A stretch of 59,895 nt of DNA, taken from contig JARBUD010000025.1 in the NCBI GenBank assembly GCA_029239875.1, positions 1 to 59,895 of the forward strand, read 5' to 3'. Source of the DNA: Xanthobacteraceae bacterium. Its GTDB lineage: Bacteria; Pseudomonadota; Alphaproteobacteria; Rhizobiales; Xanthobacteraceae. Below, in pieces: positions 48,378-56,694 of this stretch (position 1 is its first letter; each line of letters begins with the position of its first letter). Made by a program: the position numbers and the translations under genes. A model generated the notes under the pieces. It saw nothing but the letters and a program-made list of their open reading frames with translations, ran no database searches and had not been told where the DNA came from.

Positions 48378-49313
48378 ATGAGTTGGAATCCGGCAATCGA
48401 CCCTGGCTGCCCCGATGAGGTCGGCCTCGATGCGATCGAAACGCTCATCGTTCCTCGCGCTCGCGATCTCGGCGGCTTCGAGGTTCGGCGCGCCCTGCCG
48501 GCGCCGAAGCGGCAGATGGTCGGGCCGTTCATCTTCTTCGATCAGGCCGGGCCGGCCGAGCTGCTGACCGGACAGGGCATCGACGTTCGGCCGCATCCGC
48601 ATATCGGTCTCGGCACCGTCACCTATCTCTATCGCGGCGACTTCCATCACCGGGACAGCACCGGAGCAGACCAGATCATCCGTCCCGGCGAACTGAACTG
48701 GATGGTCGCCGGGCGCGGCGTGACCCATTCGGAGCGGACCTCTGCGGCGGCCCGAAGCGGTCCGAACAGCCTGTTCGGGATACAGACCTGGCTGGCACTG
48801 CCCGACAGCCATGAGGACCTGGCGCCCATGTTCGAGCATCACGCGAAGGAGGCGCTGCCGGTGATCGAGGATCACGGCGTCTCGGTGCGGCTCATCCTCG
48901 GGAGTGCCTATGGTGAGAAGGCTCCCGCCACCATGTACTCGCAGACCTTCTACGCCGACGTGAAACTCGATGCGGGAAGCCGGCTGCCGATGCCGGATGA
49001 TCACGAGGACCGGGGCATCTACATTCTCGAAGGCTCGATCTCGATCGCCGGCCAGGATTTCGAGGCCGGTCGGATGATGGTCTTCCGGCCCGGCGACAGG
49101 ATCACGGTCGCCGCCGGTGACAAAGGCGCGCGCCTGATGATCCTCGGCGGCGCGACCCTTCCGGGTCCACGCTACATCTGGTGGAACTTCGTCGCCTCCT
49201 CCCAGGAGCGCATCGAAGCAGCCAAGGCCGAATGGCGCGCGCAGAACTGGGGCAAGGGGCGCTTCGATCTCCCCGTCGACGACCGGGATGAGCACATCCC
49301 GCTTCCGGAGTGA
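48378..49313 (+). CDS. Pirin family protein
   Basis: A 311-residue bicupin. The metal ligands of pirin are seen in RPHPHIGLGTVTY (two His) and RGVTHSERT (His, Glu) within the N-terminal cupin, and the second cupin ends with WWNFVASSQERIE. Pirins bind iron, and bacterial members can have quercetinase-like activity or modulate metabolic enzymes. ATG 48378 starts the conserved region (SWNPAIDPGCPDE); upstream codons are not conserved in type. The 209-base gap before it holds a small hairpin only. Confidence 0.92.
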   Translation: MSWNPAIDPGCPDEVGLDAIETLIVPRARDLGGFEVRRALPAPKRQMVGPFIFFDQAGPAELLTGQGIDVRPHPHIGLGTVTYLYRGDFHHRDSTGADQIIRPGELNWMVAGRGVTHSERTSAAARSGPNSLFGIQTWLALPDSHEDLAPMFEHHAKEALPVIEDHGVSVRLILGSAYGEKAPATMYSQTFYADVKLDAGSRLPMPDDHEDRGIYILEGSISIAGQDFEAGRMMVFRPGDRITVAAGDKGARLMILGGATLPGPRYIWWNFVASSQERIEAAKAEWRAQNWGKGRFDLPVDDRDEHIPLPE

Positions 49314-49448
49314 ACGGCGCAAATAACGTGATCGCCGGACGCGGCTCAGGCGGTCGAGGGCAACCTGAACGACGCCGCGCCGAGGAACTCGCGCCGATAC
49401 GCAGGCGTTCAAGCCAGCCACTCACCCCCACCGGAAGGAGCAATTTCC

Positions 49449-49799
49449 ATGGAGGTTCGCAAGTTCGCCATCACCGATGCAACGCTGGAGCGTTCCCCGG
49501 GACAGGACGGCGACGTGTTCGTGGGCAACCTGGTCGACCAGCGCCATGGCTCGCCGATCACCATCGGCTACGGACGCTATGGGCCGAACCAGACGCTCGA
49601 GGAGACGATGGCCGTCGATGATGTGATGATCGTCCTCGAGGGACAGCTGTCGGTATCCGGAGAGGCCGGTACCGTTACGGCAGGGCCGGGCGAGATCGTC
49701 CATATGCCCAAGGGACAGAAGGTCACGATCCGCTCGCACGAGCAAGGCGCGGTCACCGCCTATGTCACCTATCCCCACTGGCAGGAGGCGCGGGGGTAG
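49449..49799 (+). CDS. Small cupin protein
   Basis: A 116-residue single-domain cupin related to the EutQ/ethanolamine-utilisation cupin fold. It has MIVLEGQLSVSGEAGTVTAGPGEIVHMPKGQKVTIRS (split across residues 60-95). The metal-binding His residues of typical cupins are mostly absent: VLEGQ and PGEIVHMPKG are kept but the HxH pair is missing. It has a good GGAAGGAG ribosome binding site. It follows pirin by 135 bases and may share its transcript. Function is unknown. Confidence 0.8.
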   Translation: MEVRKFAITDATLERSPGQDGDVFVGNLVDQRHGSPITIGYGRYGPNQTLEETMAVDDVMIVLEGQLSVSGEAGTVTAGPGEIVHMPKGQKVTIRSHEQGAVTAYVTYPHWQEARG

Positions 49800-49986
49800 G
49801 TGCACTTGCTTTGCGCAGTTCGGATCCCTCTAGCCCCACCAGACCCGCCGGTGCCACGCTATGACGCGATACTCTGCGCGATAGCTACGCAAACGCCGCC
49901 GATTTCCGCATCGCCCGTCAAGCAGACGCCGCACCGCCCGCAGTCGCGACAGCGGCACTGGGCCGTACCGGCTTGATATGCGGCAG

Positions 49987-50874
49987 CTATTCCGGTTGCA
50001 GATGTTCGGCCATGAAGTCGACGAATGCCCTCAGTTTGGGCGTGATCTGGCGACTGGCCGGCCAGAGAACATTGAACTGATCGGTCTCGGCCACCCACTC
50101 GTCCAGAATCGACACGAGACGACCGTCAGCGATCTCGCTACGGACCGCAAAGGGAGGCAGGCAGGCAATACCCATGCCCTCGATCGCCAGCGCGATCAGT
50201 GGATCGACCGCCGTCGCGCTCATCCGCTCGGGCAGGACGATCTTCCCCTGTTTTTCCCCACGAGCAAACGGCCACAGTCGTATCTTGCCGGTGCTCGGAG
50301 AACGTTGGAGAAGACACTGATGGTGCGCCAGATCGCCAGGGGTGTCCGGCACGCCGCATCGCGCCAGATAGTCGGGTGAAGCGACAATCTTCAGTCGAAA
50401 CCGCCCGACATTGCGGCTCATCAACCGGCTGTCCGATGGTTGCCCGGTGCGAATGACCGCATCGAACCCTTCCTCCACAACGTCCACCAGCCGATCGGTG
50501 AAATCCAGATCGAGTTGCACCTCGGGCCAGGCCCGCATGAAGCCAGCCATCACCGGTGTCAGCAACATGCCGGCCAGCGGCAGGCTGACGCGCAGCCGTC
50601 CTCTCGGCGTCCGATTGGATCGGGCAAGCTCGGCTTCGGCTGCCTCGACCTCCTCAAATATGCGGCGGCAGCGTTCGAGGAACAGCCGCCCTTCCTCGGT
50701 CAGGGTCATATTGCGTGTGTTGCGGTGGAACAGACGCACATCCAGCCTTTGTTCAAGCCGCACCACCGCCTTGCCAACGGCAGAGGCGGAAAGACCCAGC
50801 TTGCGGCCGGCGGCGACGAAGCTGCCCGTCTCGGCCGACTGCATGAAGGCATCGAACGCGGTGAGTTTATCCAT
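49987..50874 (-). CDS. LysR-family regulator
   Basis: A 295-residue LysR protein. The helix-turn-helix is in MDKLTAFDAFMQSAETGSFVAAGRKLGLSASAVGKAVVRLEQRL (residues 1-44, shown in part), and the effector domain contains FDAVIRTGQPSDSRLMSR. It belongs to the group that controls a neighbouring drug-efflux or detoxification gene. It is divergent from the ABM monooxygenase and MFS genes with 109 bases between, so it most likely regulates them. The 187 bases to the cupin on its other side hold nothing I recognise. Confidence 0.92.
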   Translation of the reverse strand: MDKLTAFDAFMQSAETGSFVAAGRKLGLSASAVGKAVVRLEQRLDVRLFHRNTRNMTLTEEGRLFLERCRRIFEEVEAAEAELARSNRTPRGRLRVSLPLAGMLLTPVMAGFMRAWPEVQLDLDFTDRLVDVVEEGFDAVIRTGQPSDSRLMSRNVGRFRLKIVASPDYLARCGVPDTPGDLAHHQCLLQRSPSTGKIRLWPFARGEKQGKIVLPERMSATAVDPLIALAIEGMGIACLPPFAVRSEIADGRLVSILDEWVAETDQFNVLWPASRQITPKLRAFVDFMAEHLQPE

Positions 50875-50983
50875 GTCACATTTATTAGCGGAATTTTATT
50901 CGTGAGTCATTGGAACAGACACCCATTTTTCCGGAACAAGCCGTCCGCTATCCCTTGGCCTTCCGCAACCAAGGAGACGAGAC

Positions 50984-51322
50984 ATGATCCCCGCCTTCGC
51001 TATAGAGCCGACCCCAACGACGTTCATCGTCAATGTGATCCACGTTCACCCCGGCAAGCAGGAGGAAGCGTTTCGGCTGATCAAGGATGTCGTCCACTAT
51101 GTCGCCGAGCGGAAGCCCGGCTTTCTGTGGAGCAACCTTTCCAAGAGCACCGATGGGCTGACCGTCGTGAACATCGAGGCGATCTCCGATCCCGGTGATG
51201 TCGAAATCTTCTTTTCCGATCCGGTATTTCTGGAGAAGTTCGGTCGGCTCGATACTGTCTCATCCAGCGAGTTTCACACCTACACGGTCGGCGATCTGGT
51301 GCTGCCGAACGTGCCGGTGTGA
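50984..51322 (+). CDS. Antibiotic biosynthesis monooxygenase (ABM) domain protein
   Basis: A 112-residue ferredoxin-like fold protein. It reads FIVNVIHVHPGKQEEAFRLIKDV at the start and HVAERKPGFLWSNLSKSTDG in the middle, with the dimer-type AIISD-like EAISDPGD later. ABM proteins are small cofactor-free monooxygenases or quinone-handling enzymes. It overlaps the following MFS gene by four bases (GTGA), so it acts with an exporter, probably in resistance to or removal of a small aromatic or quinone. Confidence 0.85.
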   Translation: MIPAFAIEPTPTTFIVNVIHVHPGKQEEAFRLIKDVVHYVAERKPGFLWSNLSKSTDGLTVVNIEAISDPGDVEIFFSDPVFLEKFGRLDTVSSSEFHTYTVGDLVLPNVPV

Positions 51323-52521
51323 CGGCCCGGGTCGAACGGTTGCCGGTGGCAGGGCTATCCGCCTTGGCGGTTGCCGGCTTCGTGACGATCCTGACGGAGG
51401 CCCTCCCTGCCGGCCTTCTCCCGCAGATCGGGGATTCCCTCGGTGTGAGCGAAGCGATGGCCGGGCAATGGATCAGTATCTATGCGCTGGGATCGCTACT
51501 CGCCGCGATCCCGCTGACGGCAGCGACGCGAAGCTGGCGCAGGCGACCGCTCCTGCTCGGCGCGATCTTCGGCTTCGCCGTCGCTAATCTGATTACGGCC
51601 CTGACCACGAGCTTCATCGTCGCACTCGTGGCGCGCTTCGTTGGAGGCGTGTCGGCGGGTCTGCTATGGGCGTTGCTGGCCGGCTACGCGGTTCGCATGG
51701 CGCCATCTCATCTTGCAGGCCGAGCGATGGCCATCGCCATGGCGGGGACACCTTTGGCGCTCTCCATTGGTATCCCGGCCGGCACGCTCCTGGGAAAACT
51801 CGCTGGTTGGCGACTGACGTTCGGGTTGCTCAGCGTCATCGCGCTGCTTCTGATCGGCTGGATCGCCGCGAAGGTGCCCGACTTTGCCGGAGAGGCTGAA
51901 ACGGAACGTCCATCGCTCGCCCAGGTTTTTGCGGTTCCGGGCGTGCGGCCGGTGCTAGCGGTGACGCTCTGCTTCGTGTTGGCTCACAACATCCTCTACA
52001 CTTACATCGCGCCGCTTCTGACTACCCACAACATTGTCGGGCAGACTGACCGCATCCTGCTGGCTTTTGGGGTGGCCGGACTGGTCAGTATCGGCCTGAC
52101 AGGCGCCCTGATCGACAAATGGCTGCGTCTGTTGACCCTCGTCGGCATCGGCCTGTTCCTCACAGCGGCATTCATACTCGCGGCGACAGACGGCGCGCCG
52201 CTTGTGGTCTATGGAGCCGCACTGATCTGGGGGCTGGGATTTGGCGGGGCGGCAACGCTTTTTCAGACCGCGTCGGCACGTGCAGCCGGAACGGCGGCCG
52301 ATGTGGCCCAGGCGATGATCGTCACGGCATGGAATATAGCCATCGCCGGCGGGGCCAGCGTGGGCGGCGTCATTCTCGAAACCGCCGGGGCAGTCGGATT
52401 GCCGTGGGCTAGTATCACTTTCCTCTTCGTGGCAGCTGGATCAGTGCTGTTCATGATGCGATCCACCAGGCTGAAGCCGGCCAATTTATTCGACTACCGA
52501 AAGAAGGCCGGAGCCTCATAA
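51319..52521 (+). CDS. MFS transporter (AraJ-like efflux permease)
   Basis: A 400-residue major facilitator with twelve hydrophobic segments. The first is AVAGFVTILTEALPAGLLPQIG, which carries the TEALPAGLLP motif of sugar/drug efflux members, and the conserved loop motif is AATRSWRRRPLLLG. It starts at GTG 51319 in the GTGA overlap with the ABM gene. Together they form a small LysR-controlled detoxification unit. Confidence 0.9.
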   Translation: MTARVERLPVAGLSALAVAGFVTILTEALPAGLLPQIGDSLGVSEAMAGQWISIYALGSLLAAIPLTAATRSWRRRPLLLGAIFGFAVANLITALTTSFIVALVARFVGGVSAGLLWALLAGYAVRMAPSHLAGRAMAIAMAGTPLALSIGIPAGTLLGKLAGWRLTFGLLSVIALLLIGWIAAKVPDFAGEAETERPSLAQVFAVPGVRPVLAVTLCFVLAHNILYTYIAPLLTTHNIVGQTDRILLAFGVAGLVSIGLTGALIDKWLRLLTLVGIGLFLTAAFILAATDGAPLVVYGAALIWGLGFGGAATLFQTASARAAGTAADVAQAMIVTAWNIAIAGGASVGGVILETAGAVGLPWASITFLFVAAGSVLFMMRSTRLKPANLFDYRKKAGAS

Positions 52522-52787
52522 ACAACGCGTCAATCGTAACTACCATCATTCTACACGCTAAGCCGGGCGCGTCTTCGTCTTCCGGATCGGAACGATCGGT
52601 CATGGTATCGGGACTCTGTGCCCACTCGTGAGACGGGCCGACGATTGCGAGGGTCAAGAGCGGCGCGATAGCCTGCCACCAAGGTTGATGGCATTGCCGA
52701 TGGTATATCCATCCGCCGGACACAACTACAGTCTTGCCGATCCTCACGCGGCCCCCTTCGGCCAGCCGCATTACGGAGACCCGCGCC

Positions 52788-54383
52788 ATGGCGAACTCTG
52801 CCGTGCACAGAAATTTTAGCTGGCTAAGCATTGCCGTTGCGCTGTTCGCCGGCGCCGTCGTCGCCCTGCCGACGCAGGCACAGACGGTGCCGCTGACACT
52901 CGGCGCCATTCCTCCCGAAGATGTGGTGCCGCTGGCGAAGGACGGGCTGGAAAGGGCGCTTGCGGACCTGCCGGCGGCCGTCGAAAGCGTGCTGAAGCGC
53001 AGCGGCGTTCCCGGTGCCGCCGTGGCGGTGGTCCATGGCGGAAAGACCGTCTTCGCGCGCGGGTTCGGCGTCCGCGAGCTCGGCAAGGATGCCACGGTCG
53101 ATACCGCCACCGTCTTCCAGATCGCCTCGATGTCGAAGCCCATCGCCGCCACCATCGCCGCCACGCAGGTGAGCGCCGGCACGGTGAAGTGGGACGACAG
53201 GATCGTCCAACATCTGCCGACCTTCGCCGTGGGCGATGCCTATGTCACGGCAAACGGCACGATCGGCGATTTCTACGCGCATCGTTCCGGCCTGCCGCAC
53301 GCGGCGGGGGACACGCTCGAGGATATCGGCTTCGACCGGACGACCATCCTCGAACGGCTGCGGATGCTGCCGCTCGAGGCCTTCCGCACCAGCTACAACT
53401 ACGCCAATTTCGGCTACACCACGGGCGCCGAGGCCGTGGCGGCGGCGGCCGGCAAAGCATGGGCCGACCTCGCGCAGCAGGCGCTCTACGGTCCGCTCGG
53501 GATGACCTCCACCAGTTCGCGCTATGCCGACTTCCTTGCGCGCGAGAACCGGGCAACGCTGCACGAGCTGGAAGGCAGCCGCTTCGTGGCAGGCTTCAAG
53601 CGCGACCCGGACCAGCAGTCGCCCGCCGGCGGCGTGACCTCCAATGTGGTCGACCTTGCCAAATGGGCGGCGCTGATACTGGCCAATGGCCGACATGATG
53701 GGCGCGAGATGATCGCGCCCGCCGCTCTGCTGCCGGCGCTGCGCTCTCAGGCCTTCAGTTCACCCGCCCGGACCATCGGTTCGCGCTCCGGTTTCTACGG
53801 CTTCGGCTTCAACGTCTCGGTCAATGCCAATGGCCGGCCGGATATGAGCCATTCCGGGGCCTTCGTGACCGGCGCCGCCACCAATGTGCAGTTCGTGCCG
53901 TCCGCCGATCTCGCCATCATCGTCCTGACCAATGCCGGGCCGGTCGGCGCGGCGGAGGCCATCTCCAGCCATTTCCTCGACATCGTCCAGTATGGGGCGG
54001 TAACTCGCGACTGGTATGCGCTCATGCATCCGCTGCTGATGCAGAACTATGCCTCGGTGGGCGACCTCGTCGGCAAGACCGCGCCCGCGTCGCCGGCGCC
54101 CGCACGCCCGCTGGCGGATTATGTCGGTACCTATGACAGCCCGTATTTCGGCCCGGCGCGGATCTCCCAAGGCGAGAACGGCCTAGTCCTCACACTGGGT
54201 CCCGCGGCCATCACCATGCCGATGACCCATTGGGACGGCGACGTTTTCTCGATCGCGCCGCGCAGCGAGAATGCGCCCTACGGTTCGCTCTCCTCGGTCC
54301 GTTTCGAGGGGCTCGGCGGCGCCCTCAAATCGATGCGCATCGACTATCTGAACGACGAAGGGCTGGCCACCTGGACGCGGTGA
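52788..54383 (+). CDS. Secreted serine hydrolase, beta-lactamase class C-like
   Basis: A 531-residue serine hydrolase. The N terminus has a signal peptide (SWLSIAVALFAGAVVALPTQA, cleaved before QT). The catalytic SxxK is Ser114-Met-Ser-Lys117, the YxN motif is Tyr205-Ala-Asn207, and an HSG motif stands near residue 365. A C-terminal domain of about 90 residues follows (YVGTYDSPYFGPARIS). It acts as a periplasmic or secreted esterase, peptidase or lactamase. ATG 52788 with GGAG upstream is preferred over a start 18 codons earlier. The 266-base gap before it has no recognised gene. Confidence 0.88.
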   Translation: MANSAVHRNFSWLSIAVALFAGAVVALPTQAQTVPLTLGAIPPEDVVPLAKDGLERALADLPAAVESVLKRSGVPGAAVAVVHGGKTVFARGFGVRELGKDATVDTATVFQIASMSKPIAATIAATQVSAGTVKWDDRIVQHLPTFAVGDAYVTANGTIGDFYAHRSGLPHAAGDTLEDIGFDRTTILERLRMLPLEAFRTSYNYANFGYTTGAEAVAAAAGKAWADLAQQALYGPLGMTSTSSRYADFLARENRATLHELEGSRFVAGFKRDPDQQSPAGGVTSNVVDLAKWAALILANGRHDGREMIAPAALLPALRSQAFSSPARTIGSRSGFYGFGFNVSVNANGRPDMSHSGAFVTGAATNVQFVPSADLAIIVLTNAGPVGAAEAISSHFLDIVQYGAVTRDWYALMHPLLMQNYASVGDLVGKTAPASPAPARPLADYVGTYDSPYFGPARISQGENGLVLTLGPAAITMPMTHWDGDVFSIAPRSENAPYGSLSSVRFEGLGGALKSMRIDYLNDEGLATWTR

Positions 54384-54489
54384 GTCTGCCTGCAGCGCCT
54401 GACCTCGGCAGCCGGGCAGGCACAGCAATGGCAGTCTTATTCGCGATGCCGCTTCGAACACGAAGCGCCGCAACGGGGGTGCGGCCGCC

Positions 54490-54618
54490 TTTAAGCGGAC
54501 TGGAAATCTACGTGCCTGCCAGCTCCCGCTTGGCCACATGAAGCTCGAAAGCACCGTACGATATCTCGGGATCGAAGTTGACGACGCCTTGAGCCTATCG
54601 GAGCAAACGGAGATCTGA
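54490..54618 (+). pseudogene. 3' remnant of a tyrosine integrase gene
   Basis: The last 42 codons of a site-specific integrase are left, from about TTT 54490 to TGA 54616. They contain KRTGNLRACQLPLGH, then MKLESTVRYLGIEVDDAL and SLSEQTEI. The family C terminus is TGNLRAVQLLLGHTKLESTVRYLG, so the catalytic His (LGH) and the Tyr (TVRYLG) are kept, but there is no start and no upstream domain. Weak related sequence may extend to about 54455. The remaining gap 54384-54735 holds nothing else I recognise. The remnant marks an old mobile element beside the fic gene. Confidence 0.75.
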
Positions 54619-54735
54619 GGTTGGGCGCTGGCAATTCTACGGACTACCGGTGTTGCTAGCGCATTCGGCAGGTCAGCGACGCTTGCCGTGGTACCCAAGT
54701 CAGTCCTCGGAGTATTGTCCGCATTGCTCATGGAA

Positions 54736-55857
54736 TCATGGCTGCCGAGCGATTCCCGGCAAATTCAGATGGTAGCGCGTATAGCGGCGCTCACCGGTTC
54801 GGGTCAGGGCGCCTTTTTCGACCAGATCGTGGAGGTCGCGTGTGGCGGTCGGACGCGAGGTGCCGGTGATGGCGATGTAATTCTCCGCGCTCAGGCCACC
54901 AGTGAAGCCACTGGGGCCCTCACGGAATAGCCGGGCGATCACCTTCTCCTGGCGTTCGTTCATCTTGTCGCGGAAGCGATCGTAGAAGTGCGTCTTGGCG
55001 ATGTGGAAAGCGACGCGGCTGAGCGTCGTCTGCTGCGCCGCGATGATCGTCTCGGCGAAATAGACCAACCAACCCGTGATATCGAGCGTCCGCTGGTGAA
55101 CCTCGAGCTGTTCATAATAGGCCTTCCGGTGCTGCTCGATAGTATGGGCGAGTGCGATCAGCGTCGGTTGGCCGATGTTCTGGGCAAGGGACTTTTCCGC
55201 GACGGCGCGACCAATCCGGCCGTTGCCGTCCTCAAAGGGGTGGATGCTCTCGAAATAGAGATGTCCGATCCCGGCGCGGGTGAGGGCGGGCAGCGGCGTG
55301 CCGCCGTTCGGCGCCGAGCCGTTGAACCATGCGAGAAAGGCGGTCATCTCCTCGGGAATCTGGGACGAAGGCGGCGCTTCGAAATGCACTCTCGGTCGAT
55401 CGTAACGACCGGATACGATCTGCATCGCGTCTTCGTGACGGCGGTACTCGCCGATCGTCTCCAGATGCCGGCTGTCCGCCAAGAGCATGCGATGCCAGCG
55501 GAATAGGGTATCGTCGTCCAGCGGATCTGCCCAACTCCGGTACAGATCGGCCATCATCTGCGCGATGCCGCGCTCCTTCGGCTTCACGGTGCGATCGTCG
55601 GTGTCGAGGCCGAATTGCCGGCGCAGCGAGGATTGCACGCTCAGGCGATCTAGGGCCTCGCCCTCGATCGCGCTGGTCTTGACCGCCTCCTCGCTGAGGA
55701 GCTCGATCCGAAGCAGGTCGCGGTCATCGTCGCCCACATGCCGGACCGCGCCGATCACCTCACCGGCGAGCAGCAGGAAGTGCCGCTCCAGCGGCTCAAG
55801 GGCGGCTGGATCATAGGTAAAGTGCGGCCAATGGGGGTGCGTCCAATTCCATGCCAT
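54736..55857 (-). CDS. Fic family protein with N-terminal DUF4172-type domain
   Basis: A 373-residue Fic protein. The N terminus (WNWTHPHWPHFTYDP) is of the DUF4172 type. An inhibitory motif TSAIEG (Thr61 to Gly66, T-x-x-x-E-G) precedes the Fic core, whose active site is HPFEDGNGRIGR at residues 206-217. A winged-helix-like domain is at the C terminus (GTSRPTATRDLHDLVEKGALTRTG). It would transfer AMP to a target protein, held inactive by the Glu65 finger. It stands alone, next to an integrase remnant, which suggests horizontal transfer. Confidence 0.93.
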   Translation of the reverse strand: MAWNWTHPHWPHFTYDPAALEPLERHFLLLAGEVIGAVRHVGDDDRDLLRIELLSEEAVKTSAIEGEALDRLSVQSSLRRQFGLDTDDRTVKPKERGIAQMMADLYRSWADPLDDDTLFRWHRMLLADSRHLETIGEYRRHEDAMQIVSGRYDRPRVHFEAPPSSQIPEEMTAFLAWFNGSAPNGGTPLPALTRAGIGHLYFESIHPFEDGNGRIGRAVAEKSLAQNIGQPTLIALAHTIEQHRKAYYEQLEVHQRTLDITGWLVYFAETIIAAQQTTLSRVAFHIAKTHFYDRFRDKMNERQEKVIARLFREGPSGFTGGLSAENYIAITGTSRPTATRDLHDLVEKGALTRTGERRYTRYHLNLPGIARQP

Positions 55858-55875
55858 GAGCGATAGAGCCTTCCT

Positions 55876-55929
55876 CTATAGCTCGTACATTAGCGAATAT
55901 CTGATTTATAGAAAACCGTCCTATAGCTC
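55876..55929. promoter_or_regulatory. Direct repeats upstream of the Fic gene
   Basis: CTATAGCTC occurs at 55876-55884 and again at 55921-55929, 45 bases apart, in an AT-rich stretch just before the fic start on the minus strand. The repeats are candidate binding sites, perhaps for the protein's own C-terminal winged helix. The rest of the 192-base gap to 56049 holds nothing recognised. Confidence 0.45.
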
Positions 55930-56049
55930 ACGTGGCCCACGGGGTTGAAGGCATGTGGAACGAAGGGGCGACTTCTCCTCAGTTGAGCGAGCCAACAATC
56001 GTCGCAGGTTCGTCAAGCAGAAGATCGTCCTGCGCTCGTCCGGAAGAGC

Positions 56050-56694
56050 TTAGTGCCCTGTGAACAGGGGCACTATACCCTCAAGCCGGTCGATTTCGAG
56101 ATCGACGCTGTCGAAACCACCGCCGCTAGGCGTGTAGCCGATGACGTAGAGACCCGCCGCTCGCGCCGATATCGCACCCGAACGGCTGTCCTCGATCGCG
56201 GCAACGTCCCCCGGGGGCAGTCCAAGCCGCTCGCAGGCCCTGCGATAGGGCTCGGGGTCGGGCTTGCCGCGGGCGACATCGTCGAGGCTGAGCGAGAAGG
56301 CGATGGCGTCGGATATGCCGAGCGCGTCGATATTGGCGTCCACCACGCTGCGGCTGGAATTGGAGACGCAGGCCTGCGGCACGCCGAGCCTCGCCAGCAC
56401 GCGGATGGTGGCCACGGCGCCGGGAAGCGCGACCAGGCTGTCGCGATGGGCCACATAATGGTCGTTGATGCGCGCCAGCCATTCGGTCTGCGCGACATCC
56501 GCCGGCAGGCGCGGCGCGATCTGCATCCACACGTCGCCCATATGGATGCCGCGAAACGCCTGGTCGGGCAGGTCGGAGATGTCCGAGCCCAGCGCCCGGC
56601 AGGCGGCGACGAGCGCGCGGTGGTGCAGCGGCTCGCTGTCGATCAGCGTGCCGTCAATGTCCCACGCGACCGCACGCAGCCGGCGAGCGCTCAT
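56050..56694 (-). CDS. HAD family hydrolase (sugar phosphatase/phosphoglucomutase-like)
   Basis: A 214-residue HAD protein. The nucleophile motif is WDIDGTLIDSEPLHHRA, the Thr/Ser motif is CVSNSSRS, Lys is in RGKPDPEPY, and the acidic motif is AAIEDSRSGAISARAAG. The cap domain lies between motifs 1 and 2. It likely dephosphorylates or isomerises a sugar phosphate made by the kinase. ATG 56694 overlaps the upstream kinase stop (ATGA). It is the last gene of the operon. Confidence 0.9.
   Translation of the reverse strand: MSARRLRAVAWDIDGTLIDSEPLHHRALVAACRALGSDISDLPDQAFRGIHMGDVWMQIAPRLPADVAQTEWLARINDHYVAHRDSLVALPGAVATIRVLARLGVPQACVSNSSRSVVDANIDALGISDAIAFSLSLDDVARGKPDPEPYRRACERLGLPPGDVAAIEDSRSGAISARAAGLYVIGYTPSGGGFDSVDLEIDRLEGIVPLFTGH

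Noticed and set aside
49800..49986. Possible transposase fragment in the Arg-rich minus-strand translation
   Set aside because: The composition is just GC-driven; no transposase motif or terminal inverted repeat was found.
52522..52787. Possible small minus-strand gene in the gap before the serine hydrolase
   Set aside because: The frame has no recognisable domain, runs into both neighbours and has no clear ribosome binding site.
55979..56049. Short minus-strand frame ending DLLLDEPATIVGSLN
   Set aside because: It resembles a Walker B-like string but has no start codon or upstream domain and overlaps the HAD gene end; I cannot support it as a gene or remnant.
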